Origin: Prostheceraeus crozeri
Taxonomy: Eukaryota > Platyhelminthes > Polycladida > Euryleptidae
Assembly (NCBI GenBank): GCA_907163375.1
Contig: CAJQUW010005267.1
Location: 186,001-250,000 of the forward strand
Direction: 5' to 3'
Length of the DNA: 64,000 nt
A program made the position numbers and the translations under genes. The notes under the pieces were generated by a model. The model did no database searches and had not been told where the DNA came from. It saw nothing but the letters and a program-made list of their open reading frames with translations. This document shows, in pieces, positions 1 through 10,491 of the stretch; within the stretch, counting starts at the first letter, position 1; the number at the start of each line of letters is the position of its first letter.

Positions 1-1604
1 CCGTAGAAGACTTCAGTGTTTACTTCTCGTCGGTATTTCAGACTTGTGACGCTCCCGCAATTGGAGCATTCTCTGCTCGTAATGAAGTGACGTCACTTTC
101 TCCGTCAGAAGTCACCTCGTATCTTTTAAAGATAAAAAAGAGCAGCTATGGTCCTGATGGCCTCCCATCTTGGATTTTTCGGCGTTTCGCGGTTACTCTC
201 TCTCCAGCAATTGCTGTCTTATTCAACAGGTGTCTCTATGAAGGTGTTTTCCCATCGTGCTTCAAAAGAGCATACATTCGTCCAATCCCTATATGTCCAA
301 ATCCTAAAAGTATCAGTGACTTCAGACCAATCTCCATCTTGCCGTGTCTGTCGAAAGTGTTTGAACGGATTGTTGCGGACAAGCTTGTTCTCCCTCATAC
401 GGGCAGCATTAGTAATGATCAATTTGCTTACGTATCCAGACCCGGCTCAGGAACAACAAGCGCACTGGTCCTTGCTCAACACAGAATCTTGAACTTCTTG
501 GATTCTGAGTCTGGCTGCGTTCGCCTTCTCTCAATAGACTTGGCGAAAGCCTTCGATAAACTACCGCACCAAATCATCTTGAATGCATGCTCTCTTTTTA
601 ATCTACCAGCATCTACTGTGAAGTTGATCTCGAGTTTTTTGTCATTTCGATTTCAATCCGTTCGTGTAGATGGCGAAATCTCCGCGTGGTCAGCAATTCC
701 CAGCGGTGTTGCTCAGGGAAGCGTACTCGGTCCTCTTCTCTTTATCATTGCTATAAATGATTTTCGCCCTGTTTGTTCCAACACATCGGTTATCCGCTAC
801 GCAGACGATGTGTTGATCATGCATTTCATTCGAGGAGCTAACGATGATTTGTTACAGGTAGAATGGCGAAATTTTGTTAAATGGTCAGAATCGATTTATC
901 TGCCTATCAATCAATCTAAATGTCGCGTTATGAACATCATAACTAAGTCAAACTTGACCCCTTTGCCCATATTTTCCTCTCCCGGTAACACAATCGCAGA
1001 AGTCCATATTCTGTCGTTCCTCGGAATTCTGTTATCTGATGACCTCAAGTGGAACAGTCATGTTCATGCCATTGTAAAGAAGGCATCCAAGCGACTTTTT
1101 ATACTCTGTAACCTACGTCGCTCTGGCTGTCCTGTTTACTTAATGTATAGATGCTACGTCGCTTTCATCCGCTCTATTCTTATATATTCTTTTGCCTGCT
1201 TTTGTAATGTTTCTACCTATTTGCTGGAAAAATTAAACTCGGTCGAACGCAGGGCTTTCCGTATAATGGGCTTAAGCTTGGACATTGATAAGTCTCTGGC
1301 AATTGTCGCGAGCAAGTCCTGTTCAAAACTGTTCACTTCAATCACGAAGAACCCCTGCCACCCTTTACGTGAACTTTTCGTCGAACGGCCTTCACTGTTT
1401 ACTAGAAACTCATGCTGCTTCTTCTTTCCTTTTGCTAAAACGAAGCGTTTCGGAAACTCCTTCATTAAATTTTGTAAATAACGTTTTCTTTCTACCTTCT
1501 GTTAACCCAAATTCCCTTTTATATCTGTGCTGTAATGACTGTTTGTTATGTGCTCACCGATTTGTACCCACATTGTGAGACAATAAAGACTTTTTATTAT
1601 TATA
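1..1604 (+). mobile_element. LINE (non-LTR retrotransposon), 3' part
   Basis: The element runs in from the window edge, so its 5' part is not visible. It holds a reverse transcriptase, a short 3' UTR with AATAAA near 1582 and a terminal run of TTA-type repeats ending near 1604. Such a short A/T microsatellite tail is usual for CR1/Jockey-group LINEs. The clade is not resolved. No target-site duplication can be tested because the 5' end is missing. Confidence 0.85.
3..1481 (+). CDS. LINE reverse transcriptase (ORF2 C-terminal part)
   Basis: The reading frame is open from base 3 with no start codon in view, so the gene begins upstream of the window. It copies element RNA into DNA at a nicked target site. 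Visible motifs are an early PDGLP block, DFRPISIL, a LSIDLAKAFD palm motif (first catalytic Asp), AQGSVLGPLLF and the RYADDVL catalytic pair. The thumb and C-terminal tail reach a natural stop, ending in a KTKRFGNSFI-type motif seen at the end of many CR1-like ORF2 proteins. The upstream endonuclease domain lies outside the window. No stop or frame break is visible in the part present, so this copy may be recent. Confidence 0.88.
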   Translation, partial: VEDFSVYFSSVFQTCDAPAIGAFSARNEVTSLSPSEVTSYLLKIKKSSYGPDGLPSWIFRRFAVTLSPAIAVLFNRCLYEGVFPSCFKRAYIRPIPICPNPKSISDFRPISILPCLSKVFERIVADKLVLPHTGSISNDQFAYVSRPGSGTTSALVLAQHRILNFLDSESGCVRLLSIDLAKAFDKLPHQIILNACSLFNLPASTVKLISSFLSFRFQSVRVDGEISAWSAIPSGVAQGSVLGPLLFIIAINDFRPVCSNTSVIRYADDVLIMHFIRGANDDLLQVEWRNFVKWSESIYLPINQSKCRVMNIITKSNLTPLPIFSSPGNTIAEVHILSFLGILLSDDLKWNSHVHAIVKKASKRLFILCNLRRSGCPVYLMYRCYVAFIRSILIYSFACFCNVSTYLLEKLNSVERRAFRIMGLSLDIDKSLAIVASKSCSKLFTSITKNPCHPLRELFVERPSLFTRNSCCFFFPFAKTKRFGNSFIKFCK

Positions 1605-2369
1605 AACAGTACATTATGTCTATCAAGCCCCCTCTTCGTTAGCGTCCATTTTCTCAGATGAGTTTTTGGAAAGGACGAGAGTTCCAGAACTTCCTCTTCT
1701 TACCTTATATAGGATTCAAATGGGATAATGACTGCTTCAGAAAATTATGTTGCTTTGTTTTGGGGGTTAGATTGTCGGTTAGTAAATCTGCGCGATAAAG
1801 GAGATAAGACTTCGGTCAGAGAGTTCAGCGGTGAAGCTGAGTGGCAGAACGGTGGCAATGTGAATCGGCCTTTACGGTTGATTATGCATTGCATGCAAAT
1901 ATGCAGTTAATATGTTTCACTTTATTCATGATTGGATTTTACAAGGAATAAGATGAAACTTAATCAATTCGCCATTATGGATTAACTTAAAAGACAACTG
2001 CCGTCGCATGCAATCTTGTAATGACCAGATCTACTTCGAATAAATAAAAAGATTCTGATCAACGGTACTTTTTATGTTGAATCCTGTACCGAATTCGGAG
2101 TAGGTAGAAGAATTGATTCAGGAATCGCGAAACATAATTGATGAAAATCTGCTTCGAAACTAGCCATTGCATTTTGTAGGATACGGCTGTCGTTTCACAT
2201 GCTGTCAATGTGTAGTGTACATTGTGACCTTGTTGAATGACATCTCGTCTCACTACAAGTGAATTCTGTGAATGTGATAGAAGGAATAGGACAAAAGGCT
2301 GCGGATGATGCAAAGAGATGACGTTCATCTGAATTCTTCAACCGCAATGTGTTCGAGCTGCTTGTATGA
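1605..2369. other. Non-coding spacer
   Basis: AT-rich sequence between the LINE tail and the piggyBac. Short ORFs are present on both strands but none has a recognisable domain or splice context. I see no repeat structure. Confidence 0.5.
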
Positions 2370-2386
2370 TTAACACTAGAAAGACC
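2370..2386 (+). repeat. piggyBac left terminal inverted repeat with TTAA
   Basis: TTAACACTAGAAAGACC matches the inverse of the right end over 17 bases. Confidence 0.93.
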
Positions 2387-2403
2387 GTTGGGTCAATTGA
2401 CCC
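2383..2403 (+). repeat. piggyBac subterminal palindromic motif, copy 1
   Basis: GACCGTTGGGTCAATTGACCC contains the perfect 14-bp palindrome GGGTCAATTGACCC. The same word recurs at 2561-2581 and, inverted, at 4830-4850. Subterminal repeats in piggyBac usually serve as transposase-binding sites; that role is inferred here. Confidence 0.8.
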
Positions 2404-2560
2404 AGAAATGATAATATTTGAATCCGTACACCTCTAAAAATTTGCAGTAGTTGACTTATCTCCCTCGACTTTTCCTAAAACTGTAATGTGTTGAATATAA
2501 GCATAAAATAAATTTCACGGATTTGTTAGTTTCGATTTCTATTACCAATTATGCATGAAA

Positions 2561-2581
2561 GACCGTTGGGTCAATTGACCC
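2561..2581 (+). repeat. piggyBac subterminal palindromic motif, copy 2
   Basis: Second copy of the GACCGTTGGGTCAATTGACCC word, just before the minisatellite and about 180 bp inside the first copy. Confidence 0.8.
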
Positions 2582-2590
2582 ACTTCATTC

Positions 2591-2911
2591 CTACACTCTA
2601 ACGAAGCCATGCCTGGGCGTTCATTCACTGGTCGTGCATGCGCTTTTTGTTACAGTCAATGAACAATGCGCCTACACTCTAACGAAGCCACGCCTGGGCG
2701 TTCATTCACTGGTCGTGCACGCGCTTTTTGTTACAGTCAATGAACAATGCGCCTACACTCTAACGAAGCCACGCCTGGGCGTTCATTCACTGGTCGTGCA
2801 CGCGCTTTTTGTTACAGTCAATGAACAATGCGCCTACACTCTAACGAAGCCACGCCTGGGCGTTCATTCACTGGTCGTGCACGCGCTTTTTGTTACAGTC
2901 AATGAACAATG
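2591..2911 (+). repeat. 4 x 81-bp minisatellite inside the piggyBac leader
   Basis: Four almost identical units begin at 2591, 2672, 2753 and 2834. Because 81 is a multiple of three and the unit lacks a stop in one frame, the array makes a 102-codon ORF of repeated peptide. I regard that as a by-product, not a gene. Each unit holds a near-perfect inverted repeat, GTTCATTCACTG against CAGTCAATGAAC, so it can fold into a stem. It sits between the left subterminal repeats and the transposase start. Confidence 0.9.
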
Positions 2912-3041
2912 GGTCAGCACTCCATACTTTCTTGCTCTATGATATTGAAGGTGACATTATTGATTGGCTATTTTCGTGAACGGAGTGTGGAGTAGCGTTC
3001 ACTGCTATCGGAGGAAGTGTCAATGTTCATTTTCTGTCAGG

Positions 3042-4727
3042 ATGGCTGCACGATCACGGCGCACGGCAGCTGAAATCGCGCAACTGCTTATAGCTAATGT
3101 GGATTCCGACGAGAGTGGAAGTGACGATGAAACTGAAAATGGACTTGCCTACGATCCATCTCCTGCAGTGAGCGATGAAGAGGAAAGTACTGACGAAAGT
3201 GAAGACCCTATTGAAAGAGAAAGCGTCAGAAGAAGTGCTGAAGCGAGAGAAATGCAGTTTACATCCTCTGATGGAACTCATTGGACTCGGGTGGATATTG
3301 GAAGCGTCACTGACAGAGGAAGAGCACCGGCACGAAACATTATACGACAAAGACCTGGTGCAACTCGTTTCATTTTGAACAGAGTTGATAACGAAGAAGA
3401 TATTTTTATCGAACTTCTTGGTCATGACAGCATTCTTCGAATCCTTGACTTCACTAGAGCTGAAGCAAACCGACAAGGAAATCATGAGTTTGAAATTTCT
3501 GAAAACGATTTGTTCGCCTTCTTCGGACTGTGCATAATTAGAGGCGTTCTACAAGGGAAGAACGAGCCGCTATCATCATTCTGGAGTCAAGAATTTGGAA
3601 TAAATGTGTTCAAGGAGACAATGAGCAGAAATCGATTCAAGGACATAAAACGCTATATACGCTTTGATGATAAAACAACCAGGTCAGAAAGAAGAGAAGC
3701 CAACAAGTTTGCAGCAATTCAAGAGCTATGGGAATCAGCAATGAAAAGGTGCGGTGATGCTTTTTTTCCTGGACAACACACAACTGTCGATGAACAGCTA
3801 TTCCCCTGCAAGTGTCGGTGCCCTTTCTTGCAATATATTAGCGCAAAACCCGATAAGTTTGGAATCAAATTTTGGTTCATTTGCGATGTTGATAGCAAGT
3901 ATGTTTTGAACGCGGTTCCTTACACAGGGAAGGATGAACAACGTGATCCACGCGTTTCTGTTCCTGAATCAGTTGTCATGAACTTGACCAAGGCTTACAC
4001 CAACAGTGGCATTTCAGTGACGACTGATAACTTTTTCACCTCCAGCTCCTTGGCCAAAAATCTTTCTCAGAGGAACATAACTCTGTTGGGAACGATTCGA
4101 CAAAATAGACGTGAAATTCCAAGGGAAGTTGCACAGTGCCTTGCTTCAAAGCATATTCCGGTTCACTCATCTGCATTCTTCAAGTCTGAAAACCAAATGC
4201 TTGCGGCTTACAAAGTCAAAACAACCAAAACTGTGCTGGTTTTATCAACTGAGCACAGATCCGCGAAAGTCGATGAGAACCATCCAAAGAAAAAACCGGA
4301 AATTATCACGAAATACAACAACACGAAATACGGCGTTGACATTTCCGACCAAATGTTGAGGTTGTATTCTACAAAGTGCGCATCAAGGCGATGGCCGCTT
4401 GCGGTTTTCTTCAACCTTTTGGACATCTTATGCCTCAATTCGTGGATCTTGGCGAAGGAAATGAACATGAGAAGTGCAAGAACACGCAGAGAATTTTTGT
4501 TACACATCGGAAAGTTGTTCTGCAGCAAGGCACCGTCCCGAAAGCGTCCACCTCATTTCAATATTTCTACACTTCGTTCTCAAGCCCTGCAGAGCGGATC
4601 ATCTGAAGAACGGACGAGATGTCAAACGTGCAAGTCCAATAAGACAAAGGTAACATGCTGCTCCTGTCACAAGTTTGTTTGTGGCAAGTGTTCCTCTCCC
4701 CTGTGCAATTCGTGCAGTTCCTCTTAG
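3042..4727 (+). CDS. piggyBac transposase (DDD), full length
   Basis: The enzyme cuts and rejoins the element at TTAA sites. I chose the ATG at 3042, which gives 561 residues starting MAARSRR; an upstream in-frame codon would add a poor leader. An acidic N-terminal region of about 75 residues precedes the catalytic core. The three catalytic Asp residues are visible at D250 (TVDEQLF), D329 (TTDNFFTS) and D436 (VDISDQM), with spacing close to classic piggyBac. The C-terminus is a cysteine-rich zinc-binding domain of the expected type (CQTC, CCSC, CGKC, CNSC). No stop or frame break is seen. An AATAAA lies about 60 bp past the stop. No paired accessory gene is present. Confidence 0.95.
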   Translation: MAARSRRTAAEIAQLLIANVDSDESGSDDETENGLAYDPSPAVSDEEESTDESEDPIERESVRRSAEAREMQFTSSDGTHWTRVDIGSVTDRGRAPARNIIRQRPGATRFILNRVDNEEDIFIELLGHDSILRILDFTRAEANRQGNHEFEISENDLFAFFGLCIIRGVLQGKNEPLSSFWSQEFGINVFKETMSRNRFKDIKRYIRFDDKTTRSERREANKFAAIQELWESAMKRCGDAFFPGQHTTVDEQLFPCKCRCPFLQYISAKPDKFGIKFWFICDVDSKYVLNAVPYTGKDEQRDPRVSVPESVVMNLTKAYTNSGISVTTDNFFTSSSLAKNLSQRNITLLGTIRQNRREIPREVAQCLASKHIPVHSSAFFKSENQMLAAYKVKTTKTVLVLSTEHRSAKVDENHPKKKPEIITKYNNTKYGVDISDQMLRLYSTKCASRRWPLAVFFNLLDILCLNSWILAKEMNMRSARTRREFLLHIGKLFCSKAPSRKRPPHFNISTLRSQALQSGSSEERTRCQTCKSNKTKVTCCSCHKFVCGKCSSPLCNSCSSS

Positions 4728-4787
4728 ACAGTCAGATGAGAGAGAATTCTTATCTCAACACTTTCAGCTTTTGTTATTACATATTTC

Positions 4788-4793
4788 AATAAA
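4788..4793 (+). terminator. Polyadenylation signal of the piggyBac transposase
   Basis: AATAAA about 60 bp after the transposase stop and inside the right end of the element. Confidence 0.75.
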
Positions 4794-4829
4794 AATTGTT
4801 CACCGACATTATGTATTTTTTTTTGTTGT

Positions 4830-4850
4830 GGGTCAATTGACCCAACGGTC
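4830..4850 (-). repeat. piggyBac subterminal palindromic motif, copy 3 (inverted)
   Basis: Inverted copy of the left-end word, lying between the transposase stop and the right terminal repeat. Confidence 0.8.
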
Positions 4851-4871
4851 CTTAATGGTTAAAAAATTTTT

Positions 4872-4888
4872 GGTCTTTCTAGTGTTAA
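4872..4888 (-). repeat. piggyBac right terminal inverted repeat with TTAA
   Basis: The reverse complement of this segment reads TTAACACTAGAAAGACC, identical to the left end. Confidence 0.93.
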
Positions 4889-6444
4889 GTACTCAAGTGA
4901 ATACAGTGTGAGCTCCGTTTAATTCCCTGATACGAGTGTGGCCGGTGAATCAAGGAGATTCATGGACTTGATAATTTCCGTTCTCATTTATGTTTATCAG
5001 GAAGCTCCAGCAGACCCCTTTTTGTTATATGACATACTGCTTTTCTTTATCAACTCACAAATTCCTCTGATGAAAAGGTTGCTGATGTTTAGCTTCGGGT
5101 GGCCTTTTTTACAATAGGACCTTACGTTACACGCCTGAAATTACAAAATTTATTCATTGTATTGTCCCCTAGTTGTATTTAGATCCTCTAGTGAAAATAC
5201 TAAGGGAAGCAGAGTTAAGATTTTTACTTGTCGGACGCAGTAATTAGCACTTGACCATGAAATATCGAAATTCAATTTTCAATTTACTCTAGGTTATTGT
5301 TTGCATCGGAACAGCTTGTAGTATGTAGCATTACATAATGTATACATCAGTTTAATAGAATAATATTTTAATTGTTATTTCAGATGTCGAAGCGAGAAAG
5401 GTTGATCACATCACAAGGTTTATGAATGAAGAAGTACGCAAACCTGATTTCTTCTTGGTCTGCCTGACGAGCACTAACTGTTATCTACCTCCAATGGCGT
5501 CTAATCACACATCACTGGCGCATTATTCAGACAAAGATATAATTTTTTGTAAATTTCCTAAATGGCATAATGCTTACACGTCTGTATCTGCCAATCATCT
5601 AATATGATCGTCAGGTATCCATTAGACAACGAAATTTATTAATATTACTGTACGAGTAGATGCTGATCTTGTTTTCTAATATTTTCTTATAAGCAAAAAT
5701 TAACCGATTTTCATTTTCGATTAATGCAATAATGCGATTCTTTGTGGTACGACTAGCTTCCCCTAGACTTGCGTACGTTGCATCTAACTCGTCACTAAAA
5801 ATTTAGGTACACTATCCAATTTCAATTTTCGTTTTTAATATATCACGCAACTATTTGTGCAGTGGTTGATCGTTTCACCACAACCCAGGAAACTTGCCGG
5901 ACAAATTATTTGTTTATTAAAATCAGATTTCAATATTTTTCATGGTTTGACGGCTTTTTCAAGATTTTTGTCTACACTTACATGAATAGGTCAAGTTGCT
6001 TAATTTCAAAATATTTGCAATGAGTCAGCCTGAGCGTATGCTCGGAGCAAAATCAAGAGTATGGGAAGAATCATGGCTATAGTTTGGATGCATACCATTG
6101 CGACAAGACGTTTAGTTAGAAAAATCACACGAGATTTACAACACCACACAGCCTACCAATTTAGTAAATAGAATGTTGCATTTTCGGATTTCAAGAGTTA
6201 TTATATTAGCTTGACACGGAAGATATGGTCTGGATGCATCATATTCTTTCACAATTAATTTTTTAGTGTTGGAAGTAATGACAAAGATTGAATACTTAAT
6301 TTTCTTACATTTTACTTAATTTTCGCATACAAGTTTAAATTTTAGACCCCGTTATGTTCATTGATGGTCACATCTTACATGTAGTTAATTTGTTGTACAC
6401 TATTTATTTTCTGAGATGGAAGCATATCTACTCTGTCTTGCAGG
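4889..6444. other. Non-coding, AT-rich; one weak exon-like stretch near 5383-5607
   Basis: A pyrimidine-rich stretch ending in CAG at 5382 is followed by an open frame to 5607, but no good donor follows and the peptide is not recognised. The rest holds nothing I can support. Confidence 0.3.
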
Positions 6445-6445
6445 G

Positions 6446-6638
6446 CGATGCAATTTCACTTAATGGTAATCAACCTGCCAGGATATTACGAAGAGGTCCA
6501 TACAATCGTATAAGGAAATACCAAGAGTATATTGAGACATTAGTCAACGAACATGAAAATAATGTGATAGACTCGGATGATCTGCTTGTGTATTCATCAG
6601 ATGAGGAATGGTCTTTTGAAAATAAAGCAAGCAATTGA
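6446..6638 (+). CDS. Possible terminal exon of an unrecognised gene
   Basis: A good 3' splice acceptor (pyrimidine-rich run ending TCTTGCAG) leads into an open frame to the stop at 6638. The peptide has a basic part (RRGPYNRIRKY) and an acidic end (SDEEW). It resembles no family I know. Further frames downstream to 6987 are Ser-rich and less AT-rich than their surroundings, and might be another exon. This could equally be chance. It is the best candidate in the window for host coding sequence. Confidence 0.22.
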
Positions 6639-7129
6639 AAAAAGTGCCACGTATATCACGCGATTCAAATTTCTCTTTTTTTTAACTGCTGTTACAACTC
6701 ATATTACAAGTAAGATCAGTCGAGAAAATATGAAGTATTCTTCTCTCCGCTCTCAAGATAGCATCAAAACCAATGATACCTGTAGACTGGGTGCCACTTC
6801 TCCAACTTCGAGTGAAATTCCGGCTGTATTAAGCTCTGCGTTTCCGTCGACGGCAGCTGCAGGTCGCAGCATACGGGCTTCGAGTGTGATCTCTCCTACA
6901 TCTGGTAAAACCTATTCATCTGCGGATGCGGCAAGAAATCGCTCACCGAGACGGATGCATACAAATGTGAAACGAATAGACTTTTGAAAATAACTGTAAA
7001 TCATAACAACAGGATAATAGATCTTCTTTCTTCTGTTGTAGACGATTCAAGAATACCATCATCATCAGTTACCTCATAAGCATACAGTGGGTATTCAGAC
7101 CATTTCTCAATCGACGATGTGTCATCGGC
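6639..7129. other. Spacer with a Ser-rich open frame to 6987
   Basis: The frame from about 6730 to 6987 is rich in Ser, Thr and Ala and less AT-rich than its surroundings. There is no domain and no clear exon structure. Another acceptor-like run ends near 7042, just before the Harbinger insertion. Confidence 0.3.
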
Positions 7130-7132
7130 TAA

Positions 7133-7149
7133 AGCCTGATTTATACTTC
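7133..7149 (+). repeat. Harbinger left terminal inverted repeat
   Basis: AGCCTGATTTATACTTC, preceded by the TAA target duplication. Confidence 0.93.
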
Positions 7150-7471
7150 GGAAACAGATAGCGACACAAGACACGAACTTGCATCGCGATACAAATTCGC
7201 TTCTGATTCTGTATCGCGATACAGGTTCGCATCTTGCGTCCTGACTTGCATCTCAAACTTGGGATACAGATTTGCGTCGAGCAACAGTATCGTATCCTGT
7301 TTCCGTAATAAAACTGTGTTTGATTTTGGGGATGCATGTTTTCAGACACAAGCAGATGATTGAATGAAAAAACACGCACGCACATCAGCCAGTCTCTCGA
7401 ACGCACAACAAAGACAAGGGATCGTCACAGCCCACACAGTATCAGCAAATCTTTCATTCCTACTAGTGAAA

Positions 7472-8289
7472 ATGTCATCGTCTACATCTACTGAAGTAAT
7501 GTCGCCGCCGCCATCTTCTGTTTCGACAACTGACTACGATGTGATAAAATTAATCGATTCAGTGAAGATCTTTCGTTTTCTTTACGACACTTCAATGCGC
7601 GACCATAGTGATCGGCTTGGTTGACTTTGACTCGATGGAAAGCATTACGCGGCAGTTTTCTTCGACTTGCCAAAACCATTCATCCCAGCGGCGTTGACGC
7701 AAGGTTTCAGCGGCGTAAGTGTGAAGCTTGGGAATATTGGACGGCCATGGAATGGCTTTCGGACTACATAGACATTGCAGGGTCGACAAGGTCGAGTAAC
7801 TCGAGTTCTGCAGCTGAAGAACGAGCTTCATCACTTGAATCTCGAGGAAATCTTGATGACACCGTCGCTAATGATCCCGTCCTCGAAGAAGATAAAGAAA
7901 ATGATGACTTCGCAGTGGATAGCGACTCACAGACTCCGACTGACACTCCATCCAGCCGACAGTCTCGAATTGAGGAACTTCAACTGTCATTAAAGAAGCG
8001 GAAGCTGAGTGGTGATCCAATTGGAACGGCGATCCTCACGCATCTTCAACAGCGACAAGAACGTCGAGTGACCGAGGAAGAGGCATTTGGTGAATATGTC
8101 TCTACGTCATTGAGTAACCTAAATGACGTGAATCAGAGAGAGATTGCCAAATTCAAAATCCAAAAGATCCTTTTTCAGGCTAAGTTCGGATACCTTACGA
8201 ATCCCTACGTCATGCAAGATGCTATGGTTGCTGCAACACAGGCCCTCAGTAGTGTCGCAGTAGATTCGGTGCTACCAGACAGTTTCTGA
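7472..8289 (+). pseudogene. Harbinger MADF/Myb-like DNA-binding protein, broken
   Basis: In PIF/Harbinger elements this second protein binds the element and helps bring the transposase to the DNA. The ATG at 7472 opens MSSSTSTE, then the first half of a MADF domain (DVIKLIDSVKIFRFLYD). The frame stops at about 7622. The rest of the domain (RWKALRGSFLRL, then a W-rich segment ending MEWLSDYI) resumes in another frame. The roughly 20 residues normally joining these halves are missing, so a short deletion with a frame change is likely. The C-terminal part, with an acidic middle and a final conserved alpha-helical segment, is open to 8289. Confidence 0.75.
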
Positions 8290-8524
8290 CATTGTGTAAG
8301 AATAGTTCGAAAGCCATCTGTTTCGTTTTGTAGTACATGGAATTTTGTAATACGTTATGTGCGTTTTTCATTCTTTTAAGAATTTGAAATTGTCTTTCCT
8401 TTATTTCTTTTTGCAAATAAATAAATTAATTGTATCTGAGTTTACATATGTAAATACTGTACAAGTGGTATATTTAGATAAAAGGTTACCGATTTGAAAC
8501 ATGTTTTATTTAATAATACATGCA

Positions 8525-9809
8525 TTACTGGTGCATGCGCAGTAATCGACCATTGGCAGTGGATTCATCCTGCCAAGACAGTCTTCCAACATTGCTAACA
8601 AAAAACTTCTTAAGTTCTTCACGGTTATCAGCAGCTGTTCTAGAGCGAGCGTTCTGACGACTCCCTGAGATGCTGTTCAAACTTCTTCCAACTTGGCGCC
8701 AGTCACCAGGGATAACATTACCTTTTCGGTCAAAGGAATCGGTAAAATTTATCGGACAGTACATACGATCATGGTTGGCTATTTTACAGTAGTTATGAAG
8801 AACCACACATGCTTGCACAACTTTACCTGCTGTGCTAACTTTGACATTCAAACAATTTTGCAGGATTTGCCAGCGTGCAACCAAAACACCAAACGCATTT
8901 TCAATGCAGCGACGTGCCCGGACGGTAGCAAAAAATTGCTTGGTCGTCGTCAAACATCATCGTGCGTCCAGGATAAGGACGCCACAGATCATTCCGAAGG
9001 GGAAATGCTTCATCACCCACCAACCCATACGGTAGAACAATTTCTGTGCCAGGTTGAGGTGCTGGAGAAGGGAAATTCAGCTCACCTGATAATAACCGTT
9101 TACCGTAAGTACTGGTTTTCAAAACTCCTCCATCACTCGCACGCCCAGGTGCATCTATGTTAACTGCAGTGAAGCAAAGATCAGCATCTGCTACTCCGAG
9201 CAATACAATGGACGTGCATCCTTTATAATTGAAATAATTCGAACCGCTGTTCGATGGCTTTTTGATGGTCACGTGCTTGCCATCGATCGCACCCACGCAA
9301 TTAGGAAATTGCCATTTATGCCAAAAGTCTTGAGCAATCTGCATGTAGTCATAAGAAGTTAAGTCAGGGAGAACTCGATTTTTCAAAACAATCCACAAAG
9401 CATCACAAGTCTCAAGAACAATTTTGTGCACAGTTGTCTGTACAACGCGAAAATCACGAGCAATAGTGGCTTGTGGGGCACCGCTAGCAAGATAATGTAT
9501 AGCCATAAGAAGACGCTCTTCGGTGGAAATTGGACAAGTACATGTCAATAGTTTCTGCAAATGAGGATCGCAATGTTTCACCAAAAAGTCAAACATAGGT
9601 TTATCCATGCGAGTAAATTTAAAAAATTTCTCTCCATCGATGTCATGTGGAAGATAATCTTTGTATAGTCAATGATAATGTCCGTAGTTAATTCGTAATG
9701 TATTCACAGGATGGACAGCACAACGTCGCCTCGTTCTTTTTCGCTGTTGCAGATATCGAAGTGTAAGTAAATCCAACAAATCGTCATTTTCTGTCTGATA
9801 TTTTGACAT
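8525..9809 (-). pseudogene. Harbinger DDE transposase (HARBI-like), broken
   Basis: The coding region starts at the ATG at 9809 (MSKYQTENDD) with the usual basic RRR...HPVN...INYG segment of HARBI-type proteins. An in-frame TGA at 9671-9669 interrupts it. The frame then resumes through EKFFKFTRM, an HTH-like region and the catalytic core: first Asp in GAIDGKHV, second Asp in VGDEAFPLRN. Near 8915-8922 the frame shifts by one, and the third acidic residue (CIENAFGVL) and the C-terminus lie in the new frame. With one stop and one frameshift, this is a recently dead transposase of otherwise normal length (about 428 codons). Confidence 0.85.
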
Positions 9810-9976
9810 CATGAAGCGTCGTTGTCACTCATCTGGCTGATCAGGCAGGCTATACGAAGTATAAATGTGATTTCGGGGAGCAATTTTGTATCGTGACACA
9901 AACTTGTATATGTTTCCTATGTGATAAGATGCAAATTTGCATCGAGATGCAAAAATCCTGCCTGTATCGCGACACA

Positions 9977-9993
9977 GAAGTATAAATCAGGCT
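9977..9993 (-). repeat. Harbinger right terminal inverted repeat
   Basis: Inverse of the left repeat with no mismatch, followed by TAA. Confidence 0.93.
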
Positions 9994-9996
9994 TAA

Positions 9997-10326
9997 GGCT
10001 TAAGCTTTTCCAAGCGTTTCCGAGCAAATATAAAGTAATCATTGCAGCAGTGGTGGACGGCCACACTGCCAGCAAAGCAAAACAGAGGAAAGCGTCTGAA
10101 AGCTTCTGGGCATTACGTTCGCTCGCGCTGCTGCTTCTGTTATTGTTAATAATCAGCCAATGATAATGATAGAACAGTTTCAGTCTCATCATCCAATTTA
10201 TCTTGCACAGCTCAATCCCTTCATACAGCCTCAATAATGAAGGTGAGTACTGAGAAGCCCCATCCGCGCACATGATTCATTTTAACATTTCTTGTTTTTT
10301 CCTCAGATTTCAACCGAAGAATTTAT
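9997..10326. other. Spacer between Harbinger and Polinton
   Basis: No gene or repeat recognised. The end abuts the Polinton target duplication. Confidence 0.4.
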
Positions 10327-10332
10327 TGCGCA
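10327..10332 (+). repeat. Polinton target-site duplication, left (TGCGCA)
   Basis: TGCGCA directly before the left terminus, repeated at 35374-35379. The word is itself a palindrome. Confidence 0.9.
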
Positions 10333-10491
10333 AGTAGCCAATTCTAGCCCCTTTTTCCAGCATTGCACTTAAGTACATGCCCTGCTCTTTTATCGGAGCA
10401 CACGCCCACGCATCAGTAGCGAAGAAGACAGGAAACAGAGCACACGCCCACGCATCAGAGCACGCATCGGCGCACTTGGGGGTTGAGCACG

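Larger units (their letters stand above)
2370..4888 (+). mobile_element. piggyBac transposon, whole-looking and probably autonomous
   Basis: Both ends carry the terminal inverted repeat TTAACACTAGAAAGACC, including the TTAA target duplications at 2370-2373 and 4885-4888. Inside lie subterminal palindromes, an 81-bp tandem repeat, an open transposase and an AATAAA signal. piggyBac elements insert at TTAA and leave precisely. Perfect ends and an open transposase suggest a young copy that could still move. Confidence 0.95.
7133..9993 (+). mobile_element. PIF/Harbinger transposon, damaged copy
   Basis: The ends are perfect 17-bp inverted repeats, AGCCTGATTTATACTTC, flanked on both sides by the 3-bp duplication TAA (7130-7132 and 9994-9996). 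That is the hallmark of PIF/Harbinger insertion at TWA sites. Subterminal regions at both ends hold several TATCGCGATA-like palindromic words. The two usual genes are present head-on: a MADF/Myb-like DNA-binding protein on + and the DDE transposase on -. Both are broken, so this copy cannot act alone, but the ends are intact enough to be mobilised by a relative. Confidence 0.95.

Noticed and set aside
2634-2942. 102-residue repetitive ORF
   Set aside because: It is the in-frame reading of an 81-bp tandem repeat inside a transposon leader.
5383-5607. Host exon after a splice-like acceptor
   Set aside because: No good donor, no recognised protein and a stop soon after; too weak to call.
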